From: Thermoproteota archaeon
GTDB taxonomy: Archaea > Korarchaeota > Korarchaeia > Korarchaeales > Korarchaeaceae
DNA length: 64,000 bases
NCBI GenBank assembly: GCA_027491435.1
Contig: JAOZFG010000028.1
Coordinates: forward strand, 27,955 to 91,954
Direction of reading: 5' to 3'
Within the stretch, counting starts at the first letter, position 1, and the number at the start of each line of letters is the position of its first letter. The translations under genes were made by a program, and so were the position numbers. Below the pieces are notes generated by a model. The model had not been told where the DNA came from, searched no databases, and saw only the letters and a list, made by a program, of their open reading frames with translations. This document shows positions 1 to 9,694 of this stretch, one piece after another.

Positions 1-66
1 CTTGATGGGATCCGCGTCGGCGTTATGCCCTCCCCACGACACGGGAGAGATGGATTTAAGGTTCAC
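1..66 (-). CDS. cmr1: Partial RAMP protein, probably Cmr1 N-terminus, running off the left edge
   Basis: Reverse complement from 66 reads GTG AAC CTT AAA TCC ATC TCT CCC GTG TCG TGG GGA GGG CAT = VNLKSISPVSWGGHNADADPIK, open to base 1. Resembles the Cmr1 N-terminus (xISPlxxGGxxA). An in-frame TTG at 78 overlaps the upstream stop codon. Confidence 0.6.
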   Translation of the reverse strand, partial: MNLKSISPVSWGGHNADADPIK

Positions 67-74
67 AGAGGCTA

Positions 75-461
75 TCAAGCCCCTTTCACCTCACCATACT
101 TAGCCTCCACTAGCAATTTGAGGGCCTCGGCAGCTAAGAGGGACTCATCTAACATCAGGGAGACTTCCTCAGGGCTCCTTTCGAAGAGGTAGTCTAGCAG
201 GCTCCCCTCATATTCGTTTAGAAGGCCAGCTGAGCTAAGGGACTCCCTCAGGTAGTCTAGAATCAAGGACTCCGCTTTTTCAGAGCCCTCTTCGCCTTTC
301 CTCTTCTCTAGGTAGAGAACTGTGAGCATCATCCCGTTGCTGAGCAGTAGAGAGGGTAGCCTCTTGGAAAGGGAGACGAACTCCTTCCTCACCTTCCCTA
401 TATACTCCTCCCTGTCTTTGATGAAGTTGTAGGCCCTCTTCAACCTCTCTGAGCTGTACAT
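75..461 (-). CDS. cmr5: CRISPR type III-B small subunit Cmr5
   Basis: 128 aa helical protein directly after cmr4 in the Cmr operon; size and position match Cmr5. Confidence 0.8.
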   Translation of the reverse strand: MYSSERLKRAYNFIKDREEYIGKVRKEFVSLSKRLPSLLLSNGMMLTVLYLEKRKGEEGSEKAESLILDYLRESLSSAGLLNEYEGSLLDYLFERSPEEVSLMLDESLLAAEALKLLVEAKYGEVKGA

Positions 462-465
462 GGGA

Positions 466-1329
466 TCACCTCAGGGGTATTATCTCAGCGAATCCGAGGC
501 CCGTGGTCATGTCGCCCCCCACGTGCACTACCCCTGAAAGCACCTTTCTCAGGTCTTGTTCAAGCTCTTTAGGGAAGAAGACCGCTGAGTACATTATGGT
601 CTCAGGTGGGAGGTCCTCCTGGAACCACAGGTTGTTTACCACGCCCTTCTCTTCATCTATCTGTATGTGCGGATTTACCATGAGGGCCCTCTTGAGCAAC
701 CTCCTGAACTCGTCGTCTGACACCACCACTAGCCTCTCTCCAACTTCCTTCAGTTTGCCGCCCATCAATTTCAGGAATTCCATCTCCTTATTCACGGCCT
801 TGTACTTAACGTCCTCAAGTATCACCAGGCTCTTCCCCCTTAACTCGAGCGTTAGCCTCTCACCGCTCACGAAAGCCTCGCCTTTCCCGGGATCCTGCAC
901 CCCCTCAAGCTGACCGCTTTTACCCCTTCCTAGAAGCTCGTCCACCAGGTTTAGGTCCTCTATGAACCTGTTTATCAGGAAGGGGGAAGTTACCCACCCG
1001 TAGACGCCCTTCAGGCTCCTGACAGGAATCATGAGGAGTTTGGCGTCCATGAATACCGCTTTGCCCATCCCCTTATCCCCTTCTCCCGGCTTAGGTCCGA
1101 AGATCTCTAGGACTTTACCATCTTCCAGCTTTTTGGAGGCCCAGGCCCTTAAAGCTCCCTTGAGGCTGCTTCCATATATCACTGGGAGGTCCGTGTGCGC
1201 TTCCCTTTGGACTGGCAGGTCTACGAGGCCGCTAACCCTGGCGCCGCTGCCAGGGTGTAGGGGGGTCAGAGCCCTTATCAGGTAGGGCATCCCACCGCTG
1301 AAAATCCTCTTGACCAAGGGTTCTCCCAT
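466..1329 (-). CDS. cmr4: CRISPR type III-B RAMP Cmr4 (Cas7 backbone)
   Basis: 287 aa; LTPLHPGSG..., PVIYGSSLKGALRAW, and C-terminal GGDMTTGLGFAEI glycine-rich motif typical of Cmr4. Confidence 0.93.
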   Translation of the reverse strand: MGEPLVKRIFSGGMPYLIRALTPLHPGSGARVSGLVDLPVQREAHTDLPVIYGSSLKGALRAWASKKLEDGKVLEIFGPKPGEGDKGMGKAVFMDAKLLMIPVRSLKGVYGWVTSPFLINRFIEDLNLVDELLGRGKSGQLEGVQDPGKGEAFVSGERLTLELRGKSLVILEDVKYKAVNKEMEFLKLMGGKLKEVGERLVVVSDDEFRRLLKRALMVNPHIQIDEEKGVVNNLWFQEDLPPETIMYSAVFFPKELEQDLRKVLSGVVHVGGDMTTGLGFAEIIPLR

Positions 1330-1333
1330 AACA

Positions 1334-2389
1334 TCACCCCACTAGGGAAATCAAGGGAGAGCCAAATCCCCTCTCCCAGAAGAGGGAAAGCCTCCAAAAA
1401 CTGTAGGTTAGCTCCCACCTGCCGACGTCTTCCCCTAACTTTAGGTAGAAGACAGCACCTGGAGGCACCGCGGCGTAAAGCTTCCTTGCCCTAGCCCTCT
1501 TTATGTCCCACCCGCTCACTAGCCTGGGAGGTCCGCTTACCATCAGGGCAGATCCTCTCTCAAGTAGCTTGGGCTTTCCAGGGAGCTTCAATTCAGGGAC
1601 ACTGACGTCCTTGCCTTCCCTCCTGTAAATAGCTGGGGAGAGCAGGACTACCTTGACCACGGAGTTGGCCTTCAAAACGTCGTCCTTCAGCCACTTAGGG
1701 GTCCAACTTTCCCTGGTAACGCCCACAGGCCTGCCCTCACCCCCTAACTTGATCACAGGGGGGACTTCCAGCCTGACATCTCCCTTGCTCGCTACTAGAA
1801 CTCCTATGGAAGCTTCCTTCAGCCTGACGTGCCTTGATGTGTAGAGAAAGTCCTCTACCGCCGTTCTACTGGCGTCGTCCAGGTGGATTCCTAGCCTTTT
1901 CTCCTCAAATATTGGTTCCTCAACCTCATTTACTGAATTCAGCTTACCTTCAGCGTACCTCTCAAGTAGGTCGTGGGGGATCCAATTGCACCTACCCTCC
2001 CCAGGTATTATGGACGGCAGTTGAGAGGAGTAAAGCTTTGAGTTCGTCCGGGAGAGGTAGACCATGGCGTTGAGGTCTAAGGGACAGGGGAACCACCTCT
2101 TACCCTTCCAGACGAGGAACGGCCCGTAGAACATGAACCCAGTTAGGTCCCCCTCCTCCTCTATCTCTTCATCCCAGTCACTGGTTAACCCGTATGAAGA
2201 GCCCAAGTTGCCCGTGCTCATTATGTGGGCGTACAGCAGGGCCCCAGATACCGTCCAGGGTAAGGGGAACCTGAGGCCCCCGCCAGGGGAGTTAAGGTCT
2301 AGCCCCAAGTTGTCGCCGAAGAAGAGGCTGTCCAAGGGTTTAAGGGAGAGGAGCTCAAACTCAGGTGGTTTCGGCACGTTAGAACTCAC
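1334..2389 (-). CDS. cmr3: CRISPR type III-B RAMP Cmr3 (Cas5-like)
   Basis: 351 aa; LKPLDSLFFGDN, FPLPWTVSGALLYA, WGxxFGSPLI-type C-terminus; between cmr2 and cmr4. Confidence 0.9.
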   Translation of the reverse strand: MSSNVPKPPEFELLSLKPLDSLFFGDNLGLDLNSPGGGLRFPLPWTVSGALLYAHIMSTGNLGSSYGLTSDWDEEIEEEGDLTGFMFYGPFLVWKGKRWFPCPLDLNAMVYLSRTNSKLYSSQLPSIIPGEGRCNWIPHDLLERYAEGKLNSVNEVEEPIFEEKRLGIHLDDASRTAVEDFLYTSRHVRLKEASIGVLVASKGDVRLEVPPVIKLGGEGRPVGVTRESWTPKWLKDDVLKANSVVKVVLLSPAIYRREGKDVSVPELKLPGKPKLLERGSALMVSGPPRLVSGWDIKRARARKLYAAVPPGAVFYLKLGEDVGRWELTYSFWRLSLFWERGFGSPLISLVG

Positions 2390-5300
2390 CCTAACACCTC
2401 CCTATAAACTAACAACAGCGCCATATGGGCGTTGTAGAGCGGGCTCTCCTTTACAGGATCTTCGGGCCTGATTTCCGCTATCTTCATGTAGAGGTCGATC
2501 AGCTCCTTCGCCTTATCTACATCCGCCTTACCTGCCGCCCCGTGTAGGTTCCTGGATACGCACCTCCTGATCAAGGAGCTTAGCAGCTCCTTGTCACCTC
2601 CAACGGAATCGAACATAGCGGAGTAAAGCTCTAGGTACTCTAGCATGTCCCTGAGGAAGCTCTTAGAAAGCCTTACCTCTCCTTCTCCCCTCATCAGGCT
2701 GAAGACCTTGCGGGAAAGTTCTTCCACGTAATTGGACCTTAGCAGGTCGCCTGGGATTAAGGCCCTCCTCCCTCCCTGCCCTCTAGCCACCCTGAGGATG
2801 GAGGACCTGTCCCTCCCCCCGCAACCTCCCGCCTCAGCGTTCCCCTTAGCTCTACAACCTTCGCCTTTGAGCGCCTCTCCTTTGGCCACCTCCTCCTCTC
2901 CCCTAGCTAGCCTCAGCATCTCAGACATGGGCACCAGCCTGTGTGATATCAGGAGGCCGGAGCTGGCGGTGGCCTTGTTGCCCATACCCATTACGTAAGT
3001 TTGGCCTATCTTGATGACTTCAGAGCTGAAGGCAGTGTGAAGGGCCGTAATCAGCTTAATTGGCATTCCCCCAGAGGCTGGAACCATTGCCAGCAGGTCG
3101 TCGCCTCCCGAGTAGAAGACGAACCCTCCCAGGGATTCAACTATGTGGGGGAAGACCGACAAGGCCATGTCCCTCAGTACCCTGCTTAAGGTCCTGTGGT
3201 AGGAGGGGGTGGCTAACTTGTACGCTCCCTTCAGGTCATCCAGTACGGGACCTAAGTTGCTGTCATTCCTGAGGGCTGGGTGAACCCTCTCATAAAACTG
3301 GGAGCCTGTCCTGATCAGCTGGATCCCGGAGACCCAGTCCCCTATCCTGTCCCCGTCGAAGTATATGAGGGCCAGGTAATTTGAAAGCCTGCTCTTGAAT
3401 TCTGAGTACTTTTCCATTATCTCGATCAGGCGCTCGATCTCCCCCTTCCACCCTTCAATCTTCTCCTTCGGCAGTCCAGCCCTATCCATCATCCTAATCA
3501 CGTTTTTCCATGTGGAGGGGAAGAGCAGGGTACCGGGTATTCTCTCTGGATCCTCAAACCTGTAATCGGAGTACGCCTTGAAGAGGCCTGACTCGTCAAC
3601 GAGGCTTGGATACCTAAACCCCAGCTCGGCTAGCACGCCCCTAACTTTAGACGCTAAAGCCCTGTCCTTATCCCTTATCTCCTTGTAGAACTCTGCTACA
3701 GCGTTTAACGCCAGGAATAGCTGATTAATTAGTTTATTCGCCTCTTCACCTCCTTCCTTCAAGAGCTCCTTGGCCAACTTGGCTGCGACGTCATCTAACG
3801 TCGGTATGTTGCGAACCTCCTCCCTTAACTTGTCCAGCGCCCCGAGCTCCCTTAACTTGCCCTTCAGGGTTTCTAGGTCAACGTCCATCACGTAAGCCCA
3901 GGCACCCAGCAGGAGTTCCGGACCGCCCGTGCTCCTAAGCAACCTTTTGATCAGGCACACTGGACATAGGGGCTCCTCTTCTGACAGCAGGTTGGCTATG
4001 CCGCTTGCCCTTTCCCGTAACCTCTCTAAGAAGTTTCTCCATCCCTCCCTCTCAGAAATTCGCCCGCCATTGGACAAGGCTATTGGATTTCTCGACCCAC
4101 ATAGCTTGCACCTCCTCCTCACTATGACCTCACCAGGGTTCAATGAGATTTCTGCTGGCTCCTCGAGGAGCTCGAATTCCTGCATGTACTTTAAAGCCAT
4201 CATCTTAAGCTGTAGGAGCCTGTAGGCCAGCGGGTAGAAGAAGCTTCCCTTAACCTTGTAACCCCCTAACTTATTCCTAACTAATATTATCCTGGCAAAG
4301 CTCTCCAGTAAGCCCATCACGCCGTCCAATTCTACAAGCTCCTCTGGTAAAGAGTCCTTTAGTCCTTCCAAGATGCAATCCAAATCTTTGCAGTCCCTTA
4401 ATTTGGAGTCCAGTGAGTCGACTTCTTCCAACCTGACGTGGGAGCTCCTAAGGGATAAGGGGAAGGGGATCCCATCAACCTCGCTAAAGTAAAAGGTTGC
4501 GTTAGGTAAGGCCTTGAGAATCCACTCCTCTAACTGATCCCACAAGCGCTTGAATAGGCCTCTAACCTTCTGATCAACTTTTCCCTTAATTTTATCGACT
4601 TCGCCCCCCGGCACTATGGACGTGAAGGATCCTGGGATTGAAGGGGTTAGCAAAGCCTTGACGAACCTCTCAACTCCTCCCCAAAGGTTTAACAGCTCAT
4701 CCTTTCTTAGTACTCCTTCTAAATAAAGATATAAGTCTATGAAAGGATTTCCCCTGAGATCTGGATGAATTATTGAGTCAGGCCCTAGCTCCTTTACCAC
4801 CTCTATCATCCCGGATAAGGCCATCAGGCTAACTAAGTAGCTGCTAGCCCACAAGTCCCTGGCCTTCCTGCTGTGAGATATGAATTTTTGGACGCCCCCA
4901 ATGTCAAATGCCAGGAGAGTGGGCTCATCCACCAGAAAGGAGGAGGTGGTCACTAGATGATCGTAAATTGAGTGATCTGGTATACGGGAGTCCGCCGGGA
5001 ACCATGATGCGATGAAGCCCCTGAAGCCCTTCTCGCCGTGAAGCTGGTCGAGCATCCTCCAGATCCACAGGTACAACCTCCTCCAGCCCAGCTCCCTTTC
5101 CTTAACGTTTTTCAACGTCTCTACCGCTTTATCGGTTAGTTTACTGAATTTCATCTCCGATACCACGGCTTTTGAATTAACTTTCTCCACTTTAATGCCC
5201 TTCCTAGGGTCTGAAACGTTTGTGACCTTGAGGTCCTCCCTAACCAACCCCTCCGAGCTCATTGGATGTAGGATTACCTCTTCATGTTTGTTCCAAGATA

Positions 5301-5535
5301 TCTCGGGCAGGCCCGCCTGCCCTCTGTAGAGGGGGATTCTGTCTGACGCTGAGGCGGCGACATCCGCCTTAGAAATCTTTTTCTTATCATCGCAGGATAG
5401 CTTGGGCAGATTTAGCGCAGACTTGATGGCTTCAGCCCTCTTGACGTGGTTGACTACGTCCAAAACTTTGTCTGGAGGATCGTGAAGCAAGGCGTGGATT
5501 TTCAATATCCAGAATTCGTCATCCTCCAGGCCCAT
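2386..5535 (-). CDS. cmr2: CRISPR type III-B Cas10/Cmr2
   Basis: 1049 aa; N-terminal HD signature HALLHDPPDK, Zn-type CKLCGS...CPVC, palm motif GGFVFYSGGDDLLAMVPA. Confidence 0.96.
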   Translation of the reverse strand: MGLEDDEFWILKIHALLHDPPDKVLDVVNHVKRAEAIKSALNLPKLSCDDKKKISKADVAASASDRIPLYRGQAGLPEISWNKHEEVILHPMSSEGLVREDLKVTNVSDPRKGIKVEKVNSKAVVSEMKFSKLTDKAVETLKNVKERELGWRRLYLWIWRMLDQLHGEKGFRGFIASWFPADSRIPDHSIYDHLVTTSSFLVDEPTLLAFDIGGVQKFISHSRKARDLWASSYLVSLMALSGMIEVVKELGPDSIIHPDLRGNPFIDLYLYLEGVLRKDELLNLWGGVERFVKALLTPSIPGSFTSIVPGGEVDKIKGKVDQKVRGLFKRLWDQLEEWILKALPNATFYFSEVDGIPFPLSLRSSHVRLEEVDSLDSKLRDCKDLDCILEGLKDSLPEELVELDGVMGLLESFARIILVRNKLGGYKVKGSFFYPLAYRLLQLKMMALKYMQEFELLEEPAEISLNPGEVIVRRRCKLCGSRNPIALSNGGRISEREGWRNFLERLRERASGIANLLSEEEPLCPVCLIKRLLRSTGGPELLLGAWAYVMDVDLETLKGKLRELGALDKLREEVRNIPTLDDVAAKLAKELLKEGGEEANKLINQLFLALNAVAEFYKEIRDKDRALASKVRGVLAELGFRYPSLVDESGLFKAYSDYRFEDPERIPGTLLFPSTWKNVIRMMDRAGLPKEKIEGWKGEIERLIEIMEKYSEFKSRLSNYLALIYFDGDRIGDWVSGIQLIRTGSQFYERVHPALRNDSNLGPVLDDLKGAYKLATPSYHRTLSRVLRDMALSVFPHIVESLGGFVFYSGGDDLLAMVPASGGMPIKLITALHTAFSSEVIKIGQTYVMGMGNKATASSGLLISHRLVPMSEMLRLARGEEEVAKGEALKGEGCRAKGNAEAGGCGGRDRSSILRVARGQGGRRALIPGDLLRSNYVEELSRKVFSLMRGEGEVRLSKSFLRDMLEYLELYSAMFDSVGGDKELLSSLIRRCVSRNLHGAAGKADVDKAKELIDLYMKIAEIRPEDPVKESPLYNAHMALLLVYREVLG

Positions 5536-5861
5536 CCCCAGGGATCCAGGGATGATCGTATTTAACGCTATTACACCTAAATTTCGATTGAGCGGCCCTA
5601 TTTGGAAAATTTTGGCCTAGTGTTAGGACGACACCAAGCTTGAAGGTGCCCTCAAAAGTCTAGGGGGGGAAGTCCATTCAAGTGGTAACACGCCTTTTAA
5701 GAGAACATCCCTTATTAGAAAAAAGAGAGTGATGCCCTTTAGGTAGGCATTAAAGGTCGCGGGCAGAAGCCCTTTCAAGGTGGTAGTAACCGTTGGGGTA
5801 TGGGTGAGGCGTTCCCGAAGATGCTTTATAAGCGCCAGGCGAGTTCACGAGAGTAAAGGGA

Positions 5862-7067
5862 TTAAGGCCAGAGGAGGTAGCCGATGGTCAAGGATATCAA
5901 GACGGCCAGTGAAGAGGTGGGCAACAGGTACTTGTAGGCTCCCCTGAACCTCCCCCCGTAGTGCTCCAGGGTTAGTATCAGGCAGAGGTGAACTGGCGAG
6001 AGCATCACCCCTATGTAGCCGCCAGTGTAACCCACTAGCAAGGCCAGGTCGTTTATCCTCTCCCCGGTCCCCAGCACGTTTATCAGGAGGGGGAAGGCAG
6101 TCCCGGCGAAGACGAACTCGCCTGCCGTGGTTGCCCCTATTGAGAAGGGCAGGAGGAAGACCACCGGGAGTATGGGTATCCCCCTGGAGGTCATGAACTC
6201 AAGCAGGGCATCGGCTGAGCCGCTGTCGTAAACGTACTGCCTGTACATCATGACTGCTACTATCACCAGCAGTATCTTGTAGGAGATGGCGAACTTCAGC
6301 CCCTCCTTGACCTGCTCCTTGGAGGGCCTGGCGTAGGCCGTCACAGCTAGGGCCGTAATTAAGAGGGCTAACTCCACGGGCAGCCTGACCAGGAAGACCA
6401 GCGCTATTATCAGGAGGAAGGGCCAAGCGGCCTTGACGTTCTCCCCTCTGTTCACACCTTCGATAGAGCAAGCCCTGGCCTTCCTCCTTATTAGAGGTAA
6501 TGACACCAAAAGGCCTGCCAGTATTGAGCCTATGGCAGCTGGGAAGGTTGCCTCTATGATCCTGACCACTGGGGCGTTCAGCAACACGGCAGTCAGTATC
6601 ATCGCCTGGTAAAGGGGCCAGACGGGCACCCATATGTGCCTGAACCAGTAGTTCAGGAAAGAAGCGAAGTCGCTATCCAAGCCCTGCTTCTCAAGGTAGT
6701 GCTCCTTTAACATCATGGCCGACACCAAGGCCCCTCCGGGCATTGGTATTAGCCCTACTAGGGAGGGGATGAACAGGGAGGCGAAGCTGCAGTTTAGGCT
6801 GGCGAAGAGGTCGGTCAGCCTCTGTAGGATCCCAGAGGCCTTCATCATGTAGGATAGGAAGAGGGCCGAAATGAAGGCCGTGAAGAGCTTGGCCGTGGAG
6901 TAGGTCAACAGGCCCTTAACTGAGGATTCAACCATTTTTGCATCTAAAGTGAGGAAGCCGAAAAGCAGCGATGATGAGAGCACGGCTACGTGAACTCCCC
7001 TTCTAGTGGCCAGCAGGAGCACCAGGACTATTACTGATATGAGGAAGCTGATGACCGGGTCCACCAT
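5862..7067 (-). CDS. DUF401-like multi-spanning membrane transporter
   Basis: 401 aa polytopic protein with PMPGGALVSAMML and RHIWVPVWPLYQA; resembles archaeal DUF401 proteins. Confidence 0.65.
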   Translation of the reverse strand: MVDPVISFLISVIVLVLLLATRRGVHVAVLSSSLLFGFLTLDAKMVESSVKGLLTYSTAKLFTAFISALFLSYMMKASGILQRLTDLFASLNCSFASLFIPSLVGLIPMPGGALVSAMMLKEHYLEKQGLDSDFASFLNYWFRHIWVPVWPLYQAMILTAVLLNAPVVRIIEATFPAAIGSILAGLLVSLPLIRRKARACSIEGVNRGENVKAAWPFLLIIALVFLVRLPVELALLITALAVTAYARPSKEQVKEGLKFAISYKILLVIVAVMMYRQYVYDSGSADALLEFMTSRGIPILPVVFLLPFSIGATTAGEFVFAGTAFPLLINVLGTGERINDLALLVGYTGGYIGVMLSPVHLCLILTLEHYGGRFRGAYKYLLPTSSLAVLISLTIGYLLWP

Positions 7068-7452
7068 TTTGCCCGGGTATAGTCAACCTGAAAGTAAAAA
7101 AGTGAGGTGGTCTACTAAAGAGGGGCTTTGGGCTCTCAGAGATAACACCTTCCCCATAAGTGGACGTCAGGCCTGCAGCCCCAGAGGCTTCATTAATAAT
7201 TTTATTATATGATGGGTTTTCAAGATTAGTTTCAGAGGGACAAAGAGCCCTTAAAGAGCTTTTATGATTACCGGATTTCTACCACTCAAACCTCTTGAGG
7301 TGCTCTCACAGTTAACTCATCCTATTGGATTACCCTCTTAGCAGTTGAGCCTCCAGCGTATCCTTCATGAGTTTATAGTGCGTGGACAGGCAAAGAGACA
7401 CCGAGAAACCGGTTCCCTTTTTTATTTCCTCTTCCCTCTTGCATGAGGTACC

Positions 7453-8877
7453 ATGGAGCTAAGGGAGTATCTGAACGTCCTTGAAGCTAGAGAGGAGCTC
7501 AGAGTTGTGAAGGCCCCTGTGGACGTGAGCTTAGAGGTGGCGGAGATACTAAGGAGGGTGGCCAAGGGAGGGCCAGCCCTCCTATTCACCAACCTGAAGG
7601 GTTTCCCCGGTTGGAGGCTAGTGGGCAACCTCTTCTCCAAGGAAGACAGGCTGCTAACAGCTCTCAACGTCTCCAAGCTGGAGGACGCCGGTAGTCGGCT
7701 AGTTTCCTTGATGAGGGGTCCTCCTCCCCTCACCCTAAGCGATAAGCTCAGAACCCTAGGCCAGGTCCTGGACGCTGGAAAGGTCACCCCTAAAAAGGGC
7801 AAGCCCAAGTGGAGGGAGGTGGAGCTAACCCTAGAGCAACTACCCGCCCTGAAGACCTGGCCCAAGGACGCTGGCAGGTTTCTCACATTCCCGGTGGTAA
7901 TAACCAAGGACCCTGACACGGGGATCCACCACGCCGGGGTTTACAGGATGCAGATAATGGGAGAGAGGAAGGCGGGGATGCACTGGCACGTGCACAAGAG
8001 GGGGGCTAACTACCAGCAGAAAAGGTGGGAAAGAGAGGAGCCAGTAGAGGTAGCAGTTGCCATAGGCGTTGACCCGGCCTTAGCGTTCACGGCCGTGGCT
8101 CCAGTGCCTGAAGGGCTGGACAGCTACCTGTTCGCCGGCATGATTTCGGGGAGGCCCATGAAGCTCAGCGAGGGGCCTACAACGGGACTTCTGATACCTT
8201 CAGACGCTGAGGTGGTGCTTGAAGGAAGGGTTCCACCCAACGTATTTGAGGTTGAGGGTCCCTTCGGGGACCACATGGGCTACTACACTCCCCCCAAGCC
8301 CTTCCCCGTCTTCGAGCTTGAGAGGGCCTACGTTAGAGAGGACCCCATATTCCACGCCACCGTGGTGGGCCACCCGGAGCTCGAGGACGGCGTACTGGGT
8401 AAAGGTGTAGAGAGGGTATTTCTGCCCCTCATCAGGACCATATTCCCTGAGGTGGTGGACGTGAACCTGCCCAAGTACGGGCTGTTCCACGGTTTGGCCA
8501 TAATCTCAATAAGGAAGAGGTACCCGGGACAGGCCAAGCAGGTGGCCATGGGCCTACTAGGCGTAGGCCAGTTCAGCCTAACTAAGATAGTTGTGGTTGT
8601 AGACCATGACGTCAACGTCCATGACTTAAACCAGGTGATGTACGCGGTGGCGTCAACTGTAGATCCTCAGAGGGACGTTGCCATACTTGAGAACTGCGTC
8701 GCCGACGAGTTAGATCACGCAAGCGTTGGAGAGAGGGTGGGGGGCAAGATGATAGTGGACGCCACCAGGAAGCTCAGGGAAGAGGTGGGAAGGGAGTGGC
8801 CGGAGCCTGTGGCCCCTGACCCTGAGGTAGCAAGGCTGGTTGACGAGAGGTGGGGCGAATATGGGATTGAAGGTTAA
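7453..8877 (+). CDS. UbiD-family prenyl-FMN-dependent decarboxylase (possibly anhydromevalonate phosphate decarboxylase)
   Basis: 474 aa with UbiD signatures MHWHVHKRGANYQQKRW, EGPFGDHMGYYTPPKPFPVF and C-terminal DHDVNVHDLNQVMYAVASTVDPQRD. Confidence 0.9.
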   Translation: MELREYLNVLEAREELRVVKAPVDVSLEVAEILRRVAKGGPALLFTNLKGFPGWRLVGNLFSKEDRLLTALNVSKLEDAGSRLVSLMRGPPPLTLSDKLRTLGQVLDAGKVTPKKGKPKWREVELTLEQLPALKTWPKDAGRFLTFPVVITKDPDTGIHHAGVYRMQIMGERKAGMHWHVHKRGANYQQKRWEREEPVEVAVAIGVDPALAFTAVAPVPEGLDSYLFAGMISGRPMKLSEGPTTGLLIPSDAEVVLEGRVPPNVFEVEGPFGDHMGYYTPPKPFPVFELERAYVREDPIFHATVVGHPELEDGVLGKGVERVFLPLIRTIFPEVVDVNLPKYGLFHGLAIISIRKRYPGQAKQVAMGLLGVGQFSLTKIVVVVDHDVNVHDLNQVMYAVASTVDPQRDVAILENCVADELDHASVGERVGGKMIVDATRKLREEVGREWPEPVAPDPEVARLVDERWGEYGIEG

Positions 8878-9694
8878 GCCCTACCTAGAGATGCTCAGGG
8901 TTCACCACACCTTATTTTCGCTCCCCTTCGCCTACGTGGGCGCCTTGCTTAGGGGGCCAGTGGACTTGAGGTTGGCAGTGCTCATAGGCGTTGCCCTATT
9001 CCTGGCCAGGTCTGTGGCCTTACTAGCTAACGACCTCTTCGACAGGGACTTGGACGCCTTGAACCCGAGGACCAGCAACAGACCCCTGGTCAGGGGAGAA
9101 GCCTCCCCCAAGGCGACAGCCCTCCTGATAGCATTAATGTCGCTGGGTTTCGTCCTCACCTCTTTACTGATAAACCAGCTCGCCTTCACTCTCTCCTTCG
9201 TGATACTGGCAGCTGAGCTCTCTTACCCTTTCTCCAAGAGGGTTCACTGTTTCCCCCACTTCCACTTGGGGGCCATTCTCGGGTTCGTCCCCGTGGCTGG
9301 AGCCATAGCCGTCTCGGGGGACCTGTCCAACCTGCCCCTGGATTACGCCCTGGCCCTGTTCGCCTGGGTCTCTGGGTTCGACGTGCTCTACGCTCTACAG
9401 GACGTGGAAATGGACAGGAAGTTGGGGGTTAAGTCCATACCCGCCTGTTTCGGCGTCAAGGCTTCTAGGGCCCTGGCCTTGATGATGCACCTAATCTCCT
9501 CGGGGCTCCTGATCTGGTTCTCCCTCACCAGGGGGTACCTCATAGGCCTGGCCTCCACCTGGCTCGCTGTGATTTTAATGCTTTCCCAGCATTACGTGGC
9601 ACTCAGGAATCCGGGGAGGGCTTTCAACATGAACTTGGCCGTCTCTTTACTCCTGGGGGTTGGAATCTTGGTCGACCTCCTCTATAAGGTGTAG
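8861..9694 (+). CDS. UbiA-family prenyltransferase
   Basis: ANDLFDRDLDALNPRTSNRPLVRG and DVLYALQDVEMDRKLGVKSIP (two Asp-rich motifs). ATG at 8861 preferred over the TTG at 8840; overlaps the ubiD 3' end. Confidence 0.9.
   Translation: MGLKVKPYLEMLRVHHTLFSLPFAYVGALLRGPVDLRLAVLIGVALFLARSVALLANDLFDRDLDALNPRTSNRPLVRGEASPKATALLIALMSLGFVLTSLLINQLAFTLSFVILAAELSYPFSKRVHCFPHFHLGAILGFVPVAGAIAVSGDLSNLPLDYALALFAWVSGFDVLYALQDVEMDRKLGVKSIPACFGVKASRALALMMHLISSGLLIWFSLTRGYLIGLASTWLAVILMLSQHYVALRNPGRAFNMNLAVSLLLGVGILVDLLYKV

Noticed and set aside
503-913. Antisense ORFs such as 503-913 (+), 7422-7919 (-), 34166-34804 (-) and 35414-36043 (-)
   Set aside because: They are complementary-frame shadows of well-supported genes (cmr4, ubiD, leuS) with compositionally biased translations.
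5700-5760. C/D box sRNA (AGTGATGC near 5729)
   Set aside because: Only one imperfect C box and no convincing D/C'/D' boxes at proper spacing.
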